A stretch of 64,000 bases of DNA from JBEKHT01 sp049516595 (GTDB lineage Bacteria; Chloroflexota; Anaerolineae; Anaerolineales; RBG-16-64-43). Both the position numbers and the translations under genes were made by a program. The notes below the pieces were generated by a model, which saw only the letters and a program-made list of their open reading frames with translations, did no database searches and was not told the origin of the DNA. Positions within the stretch are counted from its first letter, which is position 1. Each line of letters opens with the position of its first letter. The stretch covers positions 62,001 to 126,000 of the forward strand of contig JBEKSY010000006.1 in assembly GCA_049516595.1 (NCBI GenBank), given 5' to 3'. This document shows positions 42,014 through 50,393 of this stretch, in pieces.

Positions 42014-43234
42014 TCAGGCCTTCGCGCGGCGGGTGGATGGCTTGACCGCTGGAGGTTCTGAGAGCAAGGCGGCGAAATCTCCCGGAAGATCCCCCACGTC
42101 GATTTCGGCGCCGTCGCAGAGCATAGCGGCTCGCTCCACCACGTAGCGCAGCTCTCGAATGTTCCCTGGCCAGGGGTGGGCGGCCAGGCCCTGAAGTGCG
42201 CGTGGAGTGGCTCCGCCCAAAGAGGCTCCTGTGCGCTCGTTGTACTTGCGCAGGAAGAGGCCGACCAGGGCTGGGATGTCTTCCTTTCGCTCTCTCAGAG
42301 GAGGCAAGTGGAGGTCGGCAACCTTTAGGCGATAGTAGAGGTCCTCGCGGAATTCCCCCTTTTGACTAATGTGCTCCAGGTCTCGATTGGTCGCAGCAAT
42401 CACCTGGACGTCCGTGTGCAGTTCGGCGATCCCGCCCACCCTGCGGAAGGCGTGATCATCCAGAAAGCGCAGGAGCTTGGCCTGAAGGTCGAGGCGCAAG
42501 CCGGAGATTTCATCCAGAAAGAGGACGCCCTCATCCGCCGCCTCCACCAATCCGGGCTTTCGTTTTTGCGCGTCGGTGAAGGCCCCCGCCTCGTGTCCAA
42601 AGAGTTCCGACTCAATCACCTCGGCAGGCAGCGCCGCACAATTGACGGGGAAAAAGGGCTTGGCGGCCCGCGGGCCCATTAGATGGATCGCCCTGGCCAA
42701 GACCTCTTTGCCTGTCCCCGTTTCGCCGGTGATTAGGACGGGAGCCGAGGTGGCGGCCGCCCGCCGCGCCTCATGCAACACGCGCTGCATGGCCGGGCTT
42801 TCGCCGGGAATCCAGTCCAGCGCCTCCGCTCTGGCCGACCTTTGGTAGTAGTCCAGCTCGCGCTGCAGGCGTACGACCTCGGCCGTCCGCTGGATCACGC
42901 TTCGCAAATGGTCCGGGTCGAGCGGCTTTTCGAGCAGGTCAACTGCTCCCAGTCGAGTAGCCTCGACTGCGGTCGCGATGCTACCGTGACCGGTGACCAC
43001 CACGGTCTGTGGGCGAGGCCGCATGTTGGAGATCCTCCGCAGGAGATCGAGCCCGTGGCCGTCCGGGAGATTGAAATCGCAAATTACGATATCTGGGAGC
43101 TGCGTGTCAATCGTCCGGCTTGCGTCCCCCAGGGTCGCCGCCTCCAGGATCTCAAATCCGTCGGCCTTAAGAATCCTTGCCATCGAGCCACGCGCCTTAG
43201 CTTCGTCCTCCACAATGAGGATACTGTACGACAT
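42014..43234 (-). CDS. NtrC-type sigma-54 activator with no DNA-binding domain
   Basis: A 406-residue response regulator. The receiver domain (1-120) has the phosphoacceptor Asp53 in IVICDFNLPDG, Thr81 and Lys103. The AAA+ domain (about 142-385) has Walker A GETGTGKE (170-177), Walker B VLFLDE and arginine-finger region REDLYYRL. The sigma-54-contacting loop is GAFTDA (217-222) where GAFTGA is canonical. The protein ends about 25 residues after the AAA+ domain with a basic tail and has no Fis-type helix-turn-helix. Such activators (for example FlgR) work from solution without enhancer sites. The ATG overlaps the kinase stop (ATGA), so its partner is clear. Confidence 0.95.
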   Translation of the reverse strand: MSYSILIVEDEAKARGSMARILKADGFEILEAATLGDASRTIDTQLPDIVICDFNLPDGHGLDLLRRISNMRPRPQTVVVTGHGSIATAVEATRLGAVDLLEKPLDPDHLRSVIQRTAEVVRLQRELDYYQRSARAEALDWIPGESPAMQRVLHEARRAAATSAPVLITGETGTGKEVLARAIHLMGPRAAKPFFPVNCAALPAEVIESELFGHEAGAFTDAQKRKPGLVEAADEGVLFLDEISGLRLDLQAKLLRFLDDHAFRRVGGIAELHTDVQVIAATNRDLEHISQKGEFREDLYYRLKVADLHLPPLRERKEDIPALVGLFLRKYNERTGASLGGATPRALQGLAAHPWPGNIRELRYVVERAAMLCDGAEIDVGDLPGDFAALLSEPPAVKPSTRRAKA

Positions 43235-45183
43235 CAGGTCTCCTCCGTCGCCGCGGGGATGACAACCCGGAAGACCGTTCCGCTCCCCGCATAGCTTTCG
43301 GCCATGAGCGAGCCATGATGGGCATCGAGGATGTGTCTGGAGAGAGCCAAGCCCAGCCCGTGCCCTTCTGCTCGCGTGGTGACATAGGGTTGGAACAGAT
43401 GCTCTTGAACCTGGGCCGGGAGGCCCTGGCCCGTATCCGCCACCCGGACTTCGACAGCCGGCCGACCGCTGGCCAGCGTGGTTCCCTGAAGGCTGATCGC
43501 CAGATGCCCCCCCTGGGGCATTGCTTCGGCCGCGTTGTCGACCAGGTTTAGGATGACCTGTTCGATCGAAAGCGGATCGGCCAGCGCTGGCAGGACTCCC
43601 TCCGACACGGTGAGATGGGTCTGGATCGCCGATCGGTCGAGGGAGGGCCGCACGCGCTGCAGCACCCGATTCACCAGCTCGGGCATGGCGGTTGGAACCA
43701 GATGAAAGTCCTGGCCTCGGGCGAAATCGAGCATGCGCCGGGAGATCTCGCTCAGGCGCCGGCATTCCTCCTGGGCTTCCGTGACCAACGCTTGCAGCCC
43801 TGGCTCGAGCTCGTGCAGGGCGTTCATCTCACCCAATTGCAGCGAAAGGTTGTTGAGTGGGTTGCGGACCTCGTGTGCAAAGGAGGCGGCCAACCATCCC
43901 AAGACGGCCTGCCGCTGCAAGTGTTGAACTTCGGATTGGGCGGCCTGGCTGACAGCCAAGTCGCTGATGACCACCAGCACCTGCCTCTGCCCCCCCATAT
44001 CCGTCGGCGCGATCGGTATGGCGCGCAGGAAGGCTGGAAATTCCTCGCCGTTCCGCCGGTAAAGGGTTAGCTCGCTGGCTTCCTGGATCCGGTCGCTCTC
44101 GCTCGCGGCTCGCAGGGCCATGACGGCTTCGGGAGCGGTCAGCCAATCCTCGGCTTTCATTTCAGCCAATTCCTTGGAAAGGTAGCCGAACATCGCCTCG
44201 GCGCCAGGGTTAGCGCGCACCACGCGGCTGCCTTTCTCGGCGACTAGGAGAACCGCCTGGGCGGTAGCCTCCATCAGGCTCTCGGCGATGGCGCGGAATT
44301 GCGAGAGCTGCGCTACGGCCTCCTTGAGCCCCTTCTCCAGACTTCGACCGCGCAGCTCGGCCAACAAGGCAATGGAGAGCAGAGCACTCAATGCCGCAGG
44401 GTCGGGCAGGGGATTTCTTTCTTTCCACCCAAGCAGCAGAAGGGCCCGTAAAGCCGCAGAGCGATCCAGATCGTGCACCACAATCTGTCGGGTTCCGGCG
44501 GAAAGGGCCCAGGCAGCCAGGGGAGTCTCCACCGGGTCGCCCAGGCGCCAGACGTACGATGCGCTTGACAGTTCTTTGAGCGTCAGCCCCGGGTTGGCGG
44601 GAAGCCCGGGGGGCAGCCCCGCCTCGGCGGCTAGGGCCGGGGGCCCGCCATCTCCTTCGGAGAGCAGCACGGCCGAGTAGTCCGCCTGGAGGAGCTGCGC
44701 GCCCCACGCCACCAACTCTTGGAGCGATCCCTCCTCCTTGATTCCTTGCACGAACGAGTGCAAGAACTGGATGCCTTCGTGGAGGCGCGGGTAGGTGGAG
44801 GACTCCGCCTCCGGCTGCTGGCGCAGGCTCACCAGGGCATCGGGCTCATCCTCGCCAGGAAGACGAATGGCTTGGATTTCCCAGAGATGAGGGAGGTCCT
44901 CAGACGGCAGGCTGAGCCGTTGCGTCCAGCGCACTGGCCGGCCCCGCGCCAGGCTGGAGAGCATGGGGCCGATCTCCGGAACCCCCAGCAATTCTGCCAG
45001 GGAGCGGCCGATCAGCTCCTCTCGACGGGTGCCCAGCCTGCGCCCAGCCAGCGGGTTGGCGTCCAGCACCGCCCCGCTCGAAGCGGCGACGGCGAAGAGG
45101 GCCTCGTGATGCATCTCTCCTAGTCCCAGGGCTTGGGACGAGAGACGATCTCGGGATTTTGAAGTGGGACGCAGCGCCCACAT
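43234..45183 (-). CDS. Soluble PAS-GAF-PAS histidine kinase
   Basis: A 649-residue sensor kinase with no membrane segments. The order is PAS (about 25-130), GAF-like (about 135-285) and PAS (about 300-425). HisKA follows with the phosphorylated His437 in FAHEVRNPLNNL. The ATPase domain (about 535-645) has N-box NLVDNAAEAM, G1 VADTGQGLP and G2 GHGLGLALSRHIL. The kinase senses a cytoplasmic signal, perhaps redox, a ligand or energy state, and phosphorylates the activator encoded by the overlapping next gene. The start may be ATG 45183 or ATG 45114 with GGAGAG upstream. rpoN is 21 bases upstream, so sigma factor, kinase and activator are one unit. Confidence 0.93.
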   Translation of the reverse strand: MWALRPTSKSRDRLSSQALGLGEMHHEALFAVAASSGAVLDANPLAGRRLGTRREELIGRSLAELLGVPEIGPMLSSLARGRPVRWTQRLSLPSEDLPHLWEIQAIRLPGEDEPDALVSLRQQPEAESSTYPRLHEGIQFLHSFVQGIKEEGSLQELVAWGAQLLQADYSAVLLSEGDGGPPALAAEAGLPPGLPANPGLTLKELSSASYVWRLGDPVETPLAAWALSAGTRQIVVHDLDRSAALRALLLLGWKERNPLPDPAALSALLSIALLAELRGRSLEKGLKEAVAQLSQFRAIAESLMEATAQAVLLVAEKGSRVVRANPGAEAMFGYLSKELAEMKAEDWLTAPEAVMALRAASESDRIQEASELTLYRRNGEEFPAFLRAIPIAPTDMGGQRQVLVVISDLAVSQAAQSEVQHLQRQAVLGWLAASFAHEVRNPLNNLSLQLGEMNALHELEPGLQALVTEAQEECRRLSEISRRMLDFARGQDFHLVPTAMPELVNRVLQRVRPSLDRSAIQTHLTVSEGVLPALADPLSIEQVILNLVDNAAEAMPQGGHLAISLQGTTLASGRPAVEVRVADTGQGLPAQVQEHLFQPYVTTRAEGHGLGLALSRHILDAHHGSLMAESYAGSGTVFRVVIPAATEET

Positions 45184-45204
45184 CCGCTGATAACCTACTT
45201 TCGT

Positions 45205-46617
45205 CTAGGGGCTTGACACAACAGCTTGGCGTTGCGACCGCTGTGCCTTCCTGAGTGCAGCCGGCAGAATCCCTTCCATTGCGCGGTATTTGGCAATCGT
45301 TCTGCGCGCCACCGGAATACCCCGTTCTCGCAGCATCCCGGCGACCTTGGTGTCCGTGAGGGGCTCGGTCTCCCCGGCAATAATGGAGCGGACCTCATCG
45401 CGAACTGAGAGACTCCGATCGAAGAATCTTGAAAGGGGAATGATGCGGCCATTGGGAAGCGTAGCCCTCTTGCGGCTGACTGCGCGCGAAATCGTCGACT
45501 CATGAACCCCCAGGCGCTTGGCCACGAGGGCGCGGGTCAACGGCTTGAGATCCCGGTCCGTGCCCAGGATGAACTCCCGCTGCTCCTCAGCCAAGGCTCG
45601 GGCCAGCCTCAGGAGGGTGTTCTGGCTTTGCCTGAGACATTTCTCAACGAGGGCCGCCTCCTCGACCTTGGCCTCCCAGTTGTCCCGCTCATCGCCTGCC
45701 AAGCTGCGCAGGGCCTCACGAAATTCCGAGCTCACGTGCAGGCGCGCCGCCAGGGGGGCGAACACCTCAACGATCAGCGGGCCGTTAGCCTGATGGGGGG
45801 ACAGGCGAAAGGTCATTTCGGCATCGGTGTAGCGGTCTGGTTCGGGTGCCGCTCGGGCGTGGTCGGATCCGAGAAAGGCCCGGCCGGGATAGGGCGTTAG
45901 ATTGAGGTGAATGAATCTGGCTGCCTGCTCGACCAGGGCGCGCGAGATCCCAAGCTGGCGCGCAATCGTTCCGTATTCTCCTCGGGCGAGCTCCTCCAGG
46001 TGGTCTCGGATGATGGGGCCGACGCATTCGGGAACGGGCTTCGTCTCGCTGAGTTGATCGACCTGAATGAGCAGTGCCTCCACAGGCGAGGGGGCGCCAA
46101 TGCCAGGGGGGTCACCTCGCTGGATCATGTGGAGTGTCCGCTCGATCAACGCCAGCGGCTTGTGCAGGTACTGGGCAGCCTCAGCCGGGCTCTCGGATAG
46201 AAGGCCATTTTCGTCGAGGCGAGCTAGAAGATAGACCGCAACGGGACGCTGCTCGTCGTCGAGTTCGGGGCCAATCTGCTTCATCAGTCGCTCGCGCAGC
46301 CCTTCTGGCTGGGCTGGTTCGGGGAGATCCTCCAGGCTCTGGCTGGAAGCCGAATGGACCGGAGGGGGGGAAAGGAAAACGATGGGCTGATCGCTGGGGG
46401 CGTGGCAGACCGGGCAGGGGCCGGGCAGGTAAAGGGGGCGGTGGCAGGTCGGACAGCGGGCTGGCTTGACGAGCTCCAGAGCTGGATTGGAGGCGAGCAC
46501 GGAATTCAACCACTGGTTGAGCTCGGCTCGCGAGAGGCTCAGCAGGTTCATCGTCTGGGCCAGGTGGGCCGTTGCAGTCTGGCGCAGGCGAGGCAGATTA
46601 CGTTGCGCAGTGTACAT
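45205..46617 (-). CDS. rpoN: RNA polymerase sigma-54 factor with zinc-ribbon insertion
   Basis: Recognises -24/-12 promoters and needs an ATP-driven activator. The 470 residues have the activator-responsive region I (about 1-50, LAQTMNLLSLSRAELNQWL), then the core-binding domain. The DNA-binding domain has the helix-turn-helix RLGVHESTISRAVSRK, and the RpoN box reads ARRTIAKYRA (about 437-446; consensus ARRTVAKYRE). Cys55, Cys58, Cys68 and Cys71 form two CxxC pairs between region I and the core-binding domain. This looks like a small zinc ribbon that is not part of classical RpoN. GGAGGAGAC precedes ATG 46617. A sigma-54-like promoter lies about 115 bases upstream, so the gene may control itself. 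Confidence 0.96.
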   Translation of the reverse strand: MYTAQRNLPRLRQTATAHLAQTMNLLSLSRAELNQWLNSVLASNPALELVKPARCPTCHRPLYLPGPCPVCHAPSDQPIVFLSPPPVHSASSQSLEDLPEPAQPEGLRERLMKQIGPELDDEQRPVAVYLLARLDENGLLSESPAEAAQYLHKPLALIERTLHMIQRGDPPGIGAPSPVEALLIQVDQLSETKPVPECVGPIIRDHLEELARGEYGTIARQLGISRALVEQAARFIHLNLTPYPGRAFLGSDHARAAPEPDRYTDAEMTFRLSPHQANGPLIVEVFAPLAARLHVSSEFREALRSLAGDERDNWEAKVEEAALVEKCLRQSQNTLLRLARALAEEQREFILGTDRDLKPLTRALVAKRLGVHESTISRAVSRKRATLPNGRIIPLSRFFDRSLSVRDEVRSIIAGETEPLTDTKVAGMLRERGIPVARRTIAKYRAMEGILPAALRKAQRSQRQAVVSSP

Positions 46618-46731
46618 TGCGTCTCCTCCAGGGGGCCGCAATCCGCGCCTCGGCGTTGATGCTTTCTGGAATGCGCCCGAATTGGCGCCCGAGGGGCCGG
46701 AGTATAGGTCAAAACCCTTAAGGTGACAAGT

Positions 46732-46747
46732 TGCAAGTAGCATGCCT
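46732..46747 (-). promoter_or_regulatory. Sigma-54-like promoter upstream of rpoN
   Basis: On the minus strand, AGGCATGCTACTTGCA has GG and GC ten bases apart and two mismatches to the consensus, with an intact TTGCA. The start site would be near 46721, about 104 bases before the rpoN ATG. It suggests autoregulation. Confidence 0.6.
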
Positions 46748-46749
46748 AC

Positions 46750-46765
46750 GGGCACGCCGCTTGCA
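46750..46765 (+). promoter_or_regulatory. Sigma-54 promoter reading away from rpoN
   Basis: On the plus strand, GGGCACGCCGCTTGCA has one mismatch to the consensus. It is back-to-back with the rpoN-directed site and reads toward the 3' end of the amidohydrolase gene. No clear plus-strand gene follows, so an antisense or small RNA, or a chance result of symmetry, must be considered. Confidence 0.5.
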
Positions 46766-46839
46766 CACGGCTCTGCCAAGGGGTTTGGAGGCTTGAGATT
46801 GGCTGTTCTTGTGCTTGGGGCGGTCTGGGCGGCCGGTAT

Positions 46840-48822
46840 CTAGGATCCGGCGTAAGCCAACTCCACGTACTCGCTGGGCGTGGCTTCGGCCTGGCCTGCC
46901 CCCAGGAGGGAGAGGATGTCAAGGATCATCTGTGCCTTGTTTTCGGCATCGCGGCGCGACCAGGTTCTGCTCTTGACCTCCAGAAAGTGGCCGTGCAGAG
47001 CAGGCTTGTCGACCCGATCCAGGTTGATGAAGAACTCGGTGTCGCGATAGCGCACAAGCCAGCGCCGCCGATCCTTCTGAACCTCGATCTCACGCCCAGG
47101 CTGGAAGTACTCCCGGTAGAACCTGAGGCTGTGGGTTGCGGGAGCTAGGAATCGCGAGCGGGACAGCAGAACAGCATGCTGGAACTCCTGTTCTCGGGCC
47201 GGCCCGGTCAGGGTCAGGCGGTAGCGAACGTTGTACACTTCTCCGTTCTCGTCAATGAACTCATCCTCCCGGTAGCGCAGACGACCCTGCTCCGGATCGG
47301 CGAACACAAAGTAAGTGTCGTATTCCCGGTAATGGCGATGACGGATGGTAATCAACTCCGAGGATTCTAGTTTCGCCAGAACTGGCCCAGGGTCCTCAAG
47401 CCGGACCTTCACCTGAACCTCGAATGACTCCGCCTCGGTGGTCCCCCCGATGGCGACGAGCTTGGAGAGAACGGAGGTCTCGCGCTCAAGCAAGAAGGCG
47501 TCGATTCGGGAGGCGATATCCTGGGCGTTGCGTAGTAGTTCGTCTTGGTTGAGGGTCAGGAGTTGGCGATTCCGCATGAGCCACCGGCCATTGACCATCA
47601 CGTCCGTCACGTCGGCCGCATGTGCGGAGTAGACCAGACGTGAGTAAACCGCGTCCGGGCTGCGCTGGAACCCGGGCGAACTATGGACGTCACTCGGATC
47701 GATCAGGGTGATATCCGCACGTTTCCCGACCTCCAACGAGCCGGTGATGTCCCCCAAGTGCAAAGCCCGCGCCCCCAGGCGCGTCGCCATGGCCAGAGCC
47801 AGGCGCGCGGGTAGCGCGGTGGGGATTCCCGAGATACCCTTGGCGAGAAAAGCTGCCAGGCGGGTTTCTTCAAACATGTCTAGGTCATTGTTGGAGGCGG
47901 CCCCGTCGGTGCCGATCCCGACGTTCAACCCGGTCTCCAGCATCTTTACCACCGGGGCGACTCCCGAGGCCAGCTTGAGGTTGCTCGAGGGATTGTGGGC
48001 GATTCCCGCGCCGGCGTGCAGGAGGGTGCGCATTTCCCCTTCGTCAATGTGCACGCAATGGGCGGCCAGGACTTTCGCCTCTAGCAGCGTCTGCTTTTTT
48101 ACATAGGGGATAACGGGCATCCCATTTTCGCGGCGCGAGTTTTCAACCTCCAGGGCGGTCTCGGCCAAGTGCGTGTGCAGGGGGACATCCAGCTCGACGG
48201 CCAGTTCGGCGCAGGCCTTCAAGATCTCGGCCGTGCAGGTGTAGGGGGCGTGCGGACCCACGGAGGGGACGATGAGGGGGTGTCCCTTCCAACGGACGAT
48301 GAATTCGCGACAGGCGGCCAGGGAATCTTCAAAGGAAGTCGCATCCGGGGTGGGGAACTTGACCACGGTTTGCGAGCAAAGGGCGCGCATTCCGACCTCC
48401 GCGGTGACCCGGGCTACTTCCTCTTCGAAGTAATACAGGTCGGCGAAAGTCGTCACCCCCGACCGGATCATCTCGGCGCAGGCCAGCTTGGTTCCCAGGC
48501 GAACGAAGTCGAGGTCGACGAACTTGCGTTCCACCGGGATCATGTAGCCCAGCAACCAAACGTCGAGGCGGAGATCGTCGGCCAGTCCCCGCAAAAGGGT
48601 CATGGGGGCGTGCGTGTGGGCGTTCACCAGACCCGGCATGACAATTCGTCCCCGGCAGGCGAACCGCGCCTGAGGCTCAAACTCCCGCTCCAGCTCGCCC
48701 TGTTCGCCGACTCCCACGATGAGGCCCTGATCGATGGCGACGGCCCCCGGGTTGAACTGACGATAGCTGTCATCCATCGTGAGGACATGGCCATCCTCCA
48801 GGAGCAGATCAATGCGGGTCAA
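46840..48822 (-). CDS. Amidohydrolase (adenosine-derivative deaminase type) fused to CYTH domain
   Basis: A 660-residue fusion. Residues about 1-445 are a TRZ/ATZ or MtaD-type amidohydrolase: GLVNAHTHAPMTLLRGLADD with the HxH metal site, the His in PLHTHLAET, AAHCVHIDEGEM, and IGTDGAASNNDLDMFEE with the catalytic Asp. The family deaminates S-adenosylhomocysteine, methylthioadenosine or 5'-deoxyadenosine. Residues about 465-655 are a CYTH (CyaB/thiamine-triphosphatase-like) domain: FEVQVKVRLED, then REYDTYFVFADPEQGRLRYR and HFLEVKSRTWSRRDA, with the alternating charged strands of the tunnel fold. CYTH members act on triphosphates or signal nucleotides. The TTG start has GGAGGA in front; the longer frame upstream is not family-like. 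The neighbour is a nucleoside phosphorylase, which supports a salvage role. Confidence 0.85.
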   Translation of the reverse strand: MTRIDLLLEDGHVLTMDDSYRQFNPGAVAIDQGLIVGVGEQGELEREFEPQARFACRGRIVMPGLVNAHTHAPMTLLRGLADDLRLDVWLLGYMIPVERKFVDLDFVRLGTKLACAEMIRSGVTTFADLYYFEEEVARVTAEVGMRALCSQTVVKFPTPDATSFEDSLAACREFIVRWKGHPLIVPSVGPHAPYTCTAEILKACAELAVELDVPLHTHLAETALEVENSRRENGMPVIPYVKKQTLLEAKVLAAHCVHIDEGEMRTLLHAGAGIAHNPSSNLKLASGVAPVVKMLETGLNVGIGTDGAASNNDLDMFEETRLAAFLAKGISGIPTALPARLALAMATRLGARALHLGDITGSLEVGKRADITLIDPSDVHSSPGFQRSPDAVYSRLVYSAHAADVTDVMVNGRWLMRNRQLLTLNQDELLRNAQDIASRIDAFLLERETSVLSKLVAIGGTTEAESFEVQVKVRLEDPGPVLAKLESSELITIRHRHYREYDTYFVFADPEQGRLRYREDEFIDENGEVYNVRYRLTLTGPAREQEFQHAVLLSRSRFLAPATHSLRFYREYFQPGREIEVQKDRRRWLVRYRDTEFFINLDRVDKPALHGHFLEVKSRTWSRRDAENKAQMILDILSLLGAGQAEATPSEYVELAYAGS

Positions 48823-49053
48823 GATTCCTCCGTAGGACGGGCCGAGGCCATTCCATGACAGTCCCTCCGCAACGGTTGCCGGGCGCCGCCCGAAAGTGTC
48901 CTTCCCATCCCCGGGCCGCTGCCCACAGGGGTTCCGAGGAGAGCCAGACTCAGTAAGATGGAGTGCAGCATTTCGGTGCATTATACTTACTTGAAAGGGT
49001 CCGAACAACAAGCCAGGAACGTCGCCGCCCCAAGCGAAGCCAGGGGGTGATCG

Positions 49054-50361
49054 ATGCGCGCTGTGGATATCATCGCACGCAAGAGAGATGGAGCCGACCT
49101 CAGCACCGAGGAGATTGAGTACTTCGTGGCGGGTCTCACCTCCGGCGAGATTCCCGATTATCAGGTTTCCGCATGGGCCATGGCCGTGCTTTGGAGGGGG
49201 ATGTCGCTGCGCGAGACGACCGACCTGACCCTGGCCATGGCGCGCTCAGGGGAGATGCTGGACTTGAGCCGAGTTGTCCCTTTTGCGGTGGACAAACACT
49301 CTACGGGCGGGGTGGGCGACAAGACGACCCTGGTCGTGGAACCCGTGGTCGCCGCGTGTGGGGTCCCCGTCGGGAAGATGTCGGGAAGGGGGCTGGGATA
49401 TTCCGGAGGAACGCTCGACAAGATGGAGTCGATCGCTGGATTCCGCACGGACCTCTCCCGCGACCAGTTCCTGCAACAACTCCGAGAGGTGGGACTCGTC
49501 CTGTGCGGTCAGACGGCGGAATTGGCACCCGCCGATGGTCGGCTGTACGCCCTGCGGGACGTCACCGCGACGGTGCCCTCTCTTCCGCTGATTGCCTCGA
49601 GCGTGATGTCGAAAAAGCTCGCGGGAGGAGCCCAGGGAATCGTACTGGATGTCAAGGCGGGTCATGGGGCCTTCATGCCGAATGTGCGCGAAGCCTCCCG
49701 ACTCGGTCGGCTCATGGTTCAGATTGGCACCCGTCTCGGTCGCCAAGTGGTGGCGCTCATCGCTGATATGAATCAGCCGCTCGGCCGCGCGGTGGGCAAC
49801 GCGCTGGAGGTGCGCGAGGCTGTGAACACCCTGAAGGGGGAGGGGCCTCGCGATTTTGAGGAGCATTGCCTGACAGTGGCTGCCCACATGCTAGTGATCG
49901 CCCGCCAAGCCTCCTCCCCGGCCACGGGACGTGGCCTGGCAAGAGCTGCGCTCGACGACGGGCGTGCGCTCGAGAAGTTCGAAGCCCTCGTCCGAGCCCA
50001 GGGCGGGGACCCCGCTTTCATCCGCGATCCCGACCTCCTGCCCTCGGCTCCGATCCGAGGCTCCTTGGCCGCCTGGAGCAAGGGGTGGGTGTCGGAAGCC
50101 AATGCGAGGTTGATTGGTCAGGCCTCGATGCAGTTGGGTGCGGGTCGATCTAGAAGAGAGGATCCTATTGATCACGCCGTCGGGATTGTGTTGCGGCACA
50201 AGGTGGGGGATTCGGTCCAATTCGGGGATGCGCTGTGCGATGTGCATGCCCGCACGCAAGAACACCTGGAGCAAGCACTGCAGGAGCTCCGGCCGGCGTT
50301 TCAGATTGCGCGGCGGCCGGTGGATTCCCTACCCCTCTTTTATCGCACGATCCGCGCCTAG
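49054..50361 (+). CDS. deoA: Pyrimidine-nucleoside / thymidine phosphorylase
   Basis: Cleaves thymidine or uridine with phosphate to base and (deoxy)ribose-1-phosphate. The 435 residues match the family. Visible are AVDKHSTGGVGDKTTLVVEP (phosphate and nucleoside binding), the signature SGRGLGYSGGTLDKMESI and AGHGAFM. The C-terminal domain has KVGDSVQFGDALC. Bacillus-type Pdp accepts both uridine and thymidine; which applies cannot be read off here. GGGGGTGATCG precedes the ATG. It is divergent from the amidohydrolase-CYTH gene, and a TATACT lies at 48982-48987 without a clear -35. Together the pair points to nucleoside salvage. Confidence 0.95.
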   Translation: MRAVDIIARKRDGADLSTEEIEYFVAGLTSGEIPDYQVSAWAMAVLWRGMSLRETTDLTLAMARSGEMLDLSRVVPFAVDKHSTGGVGDKTTLVVEPVVAACGVPVGKMSGRGLGYSGGTLDKMESIAGFRTDLSRDQFLQQLREVGLVLCGQTAELAPADGRLYALRDVTATVPSLPLIASSVMSKKLAGGAQGIVLDVKAGHGAFMPNVREASRLGRLMVQIGTRLGRQVVALIADMNQPLGRAVGNALEVREAVNTLKGEGPRDFEEHCLTVAAHMLVIARQASSPATGRGLARAALDDGRALEKFEALVRAQGGDPAFIRDPDLLPSAPIRGSLAAWSKGWVSEANARLIGQASMQLGAGRSRREDPIDHAVGIVLRHKVGDSVQFGDALCDVHARTQEHLEQALQELRPAFQIARRPVDSLPLFYRTIRA

Positions 50362-50393
50362 CCTGGGGGCGGGAACCGGCCGGAGGCGCAGGC

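Noticed and set aside
46793..46845. Plus-strand mini-ORF of 16 codons downstream of the outward sigma-54 promoter
   Set aside because: A hydrophobic peptide beginning with TTG and a nearby GGAGG are present, but spacing is too short and the length gives no statistical support.
47753..47768. Sigma-54-like site within the amidohydrolase-CYTH gene (minus strand)
   Set aside because: Two mismatches, inside coding sequence, and no gene starts at a suitable distance.
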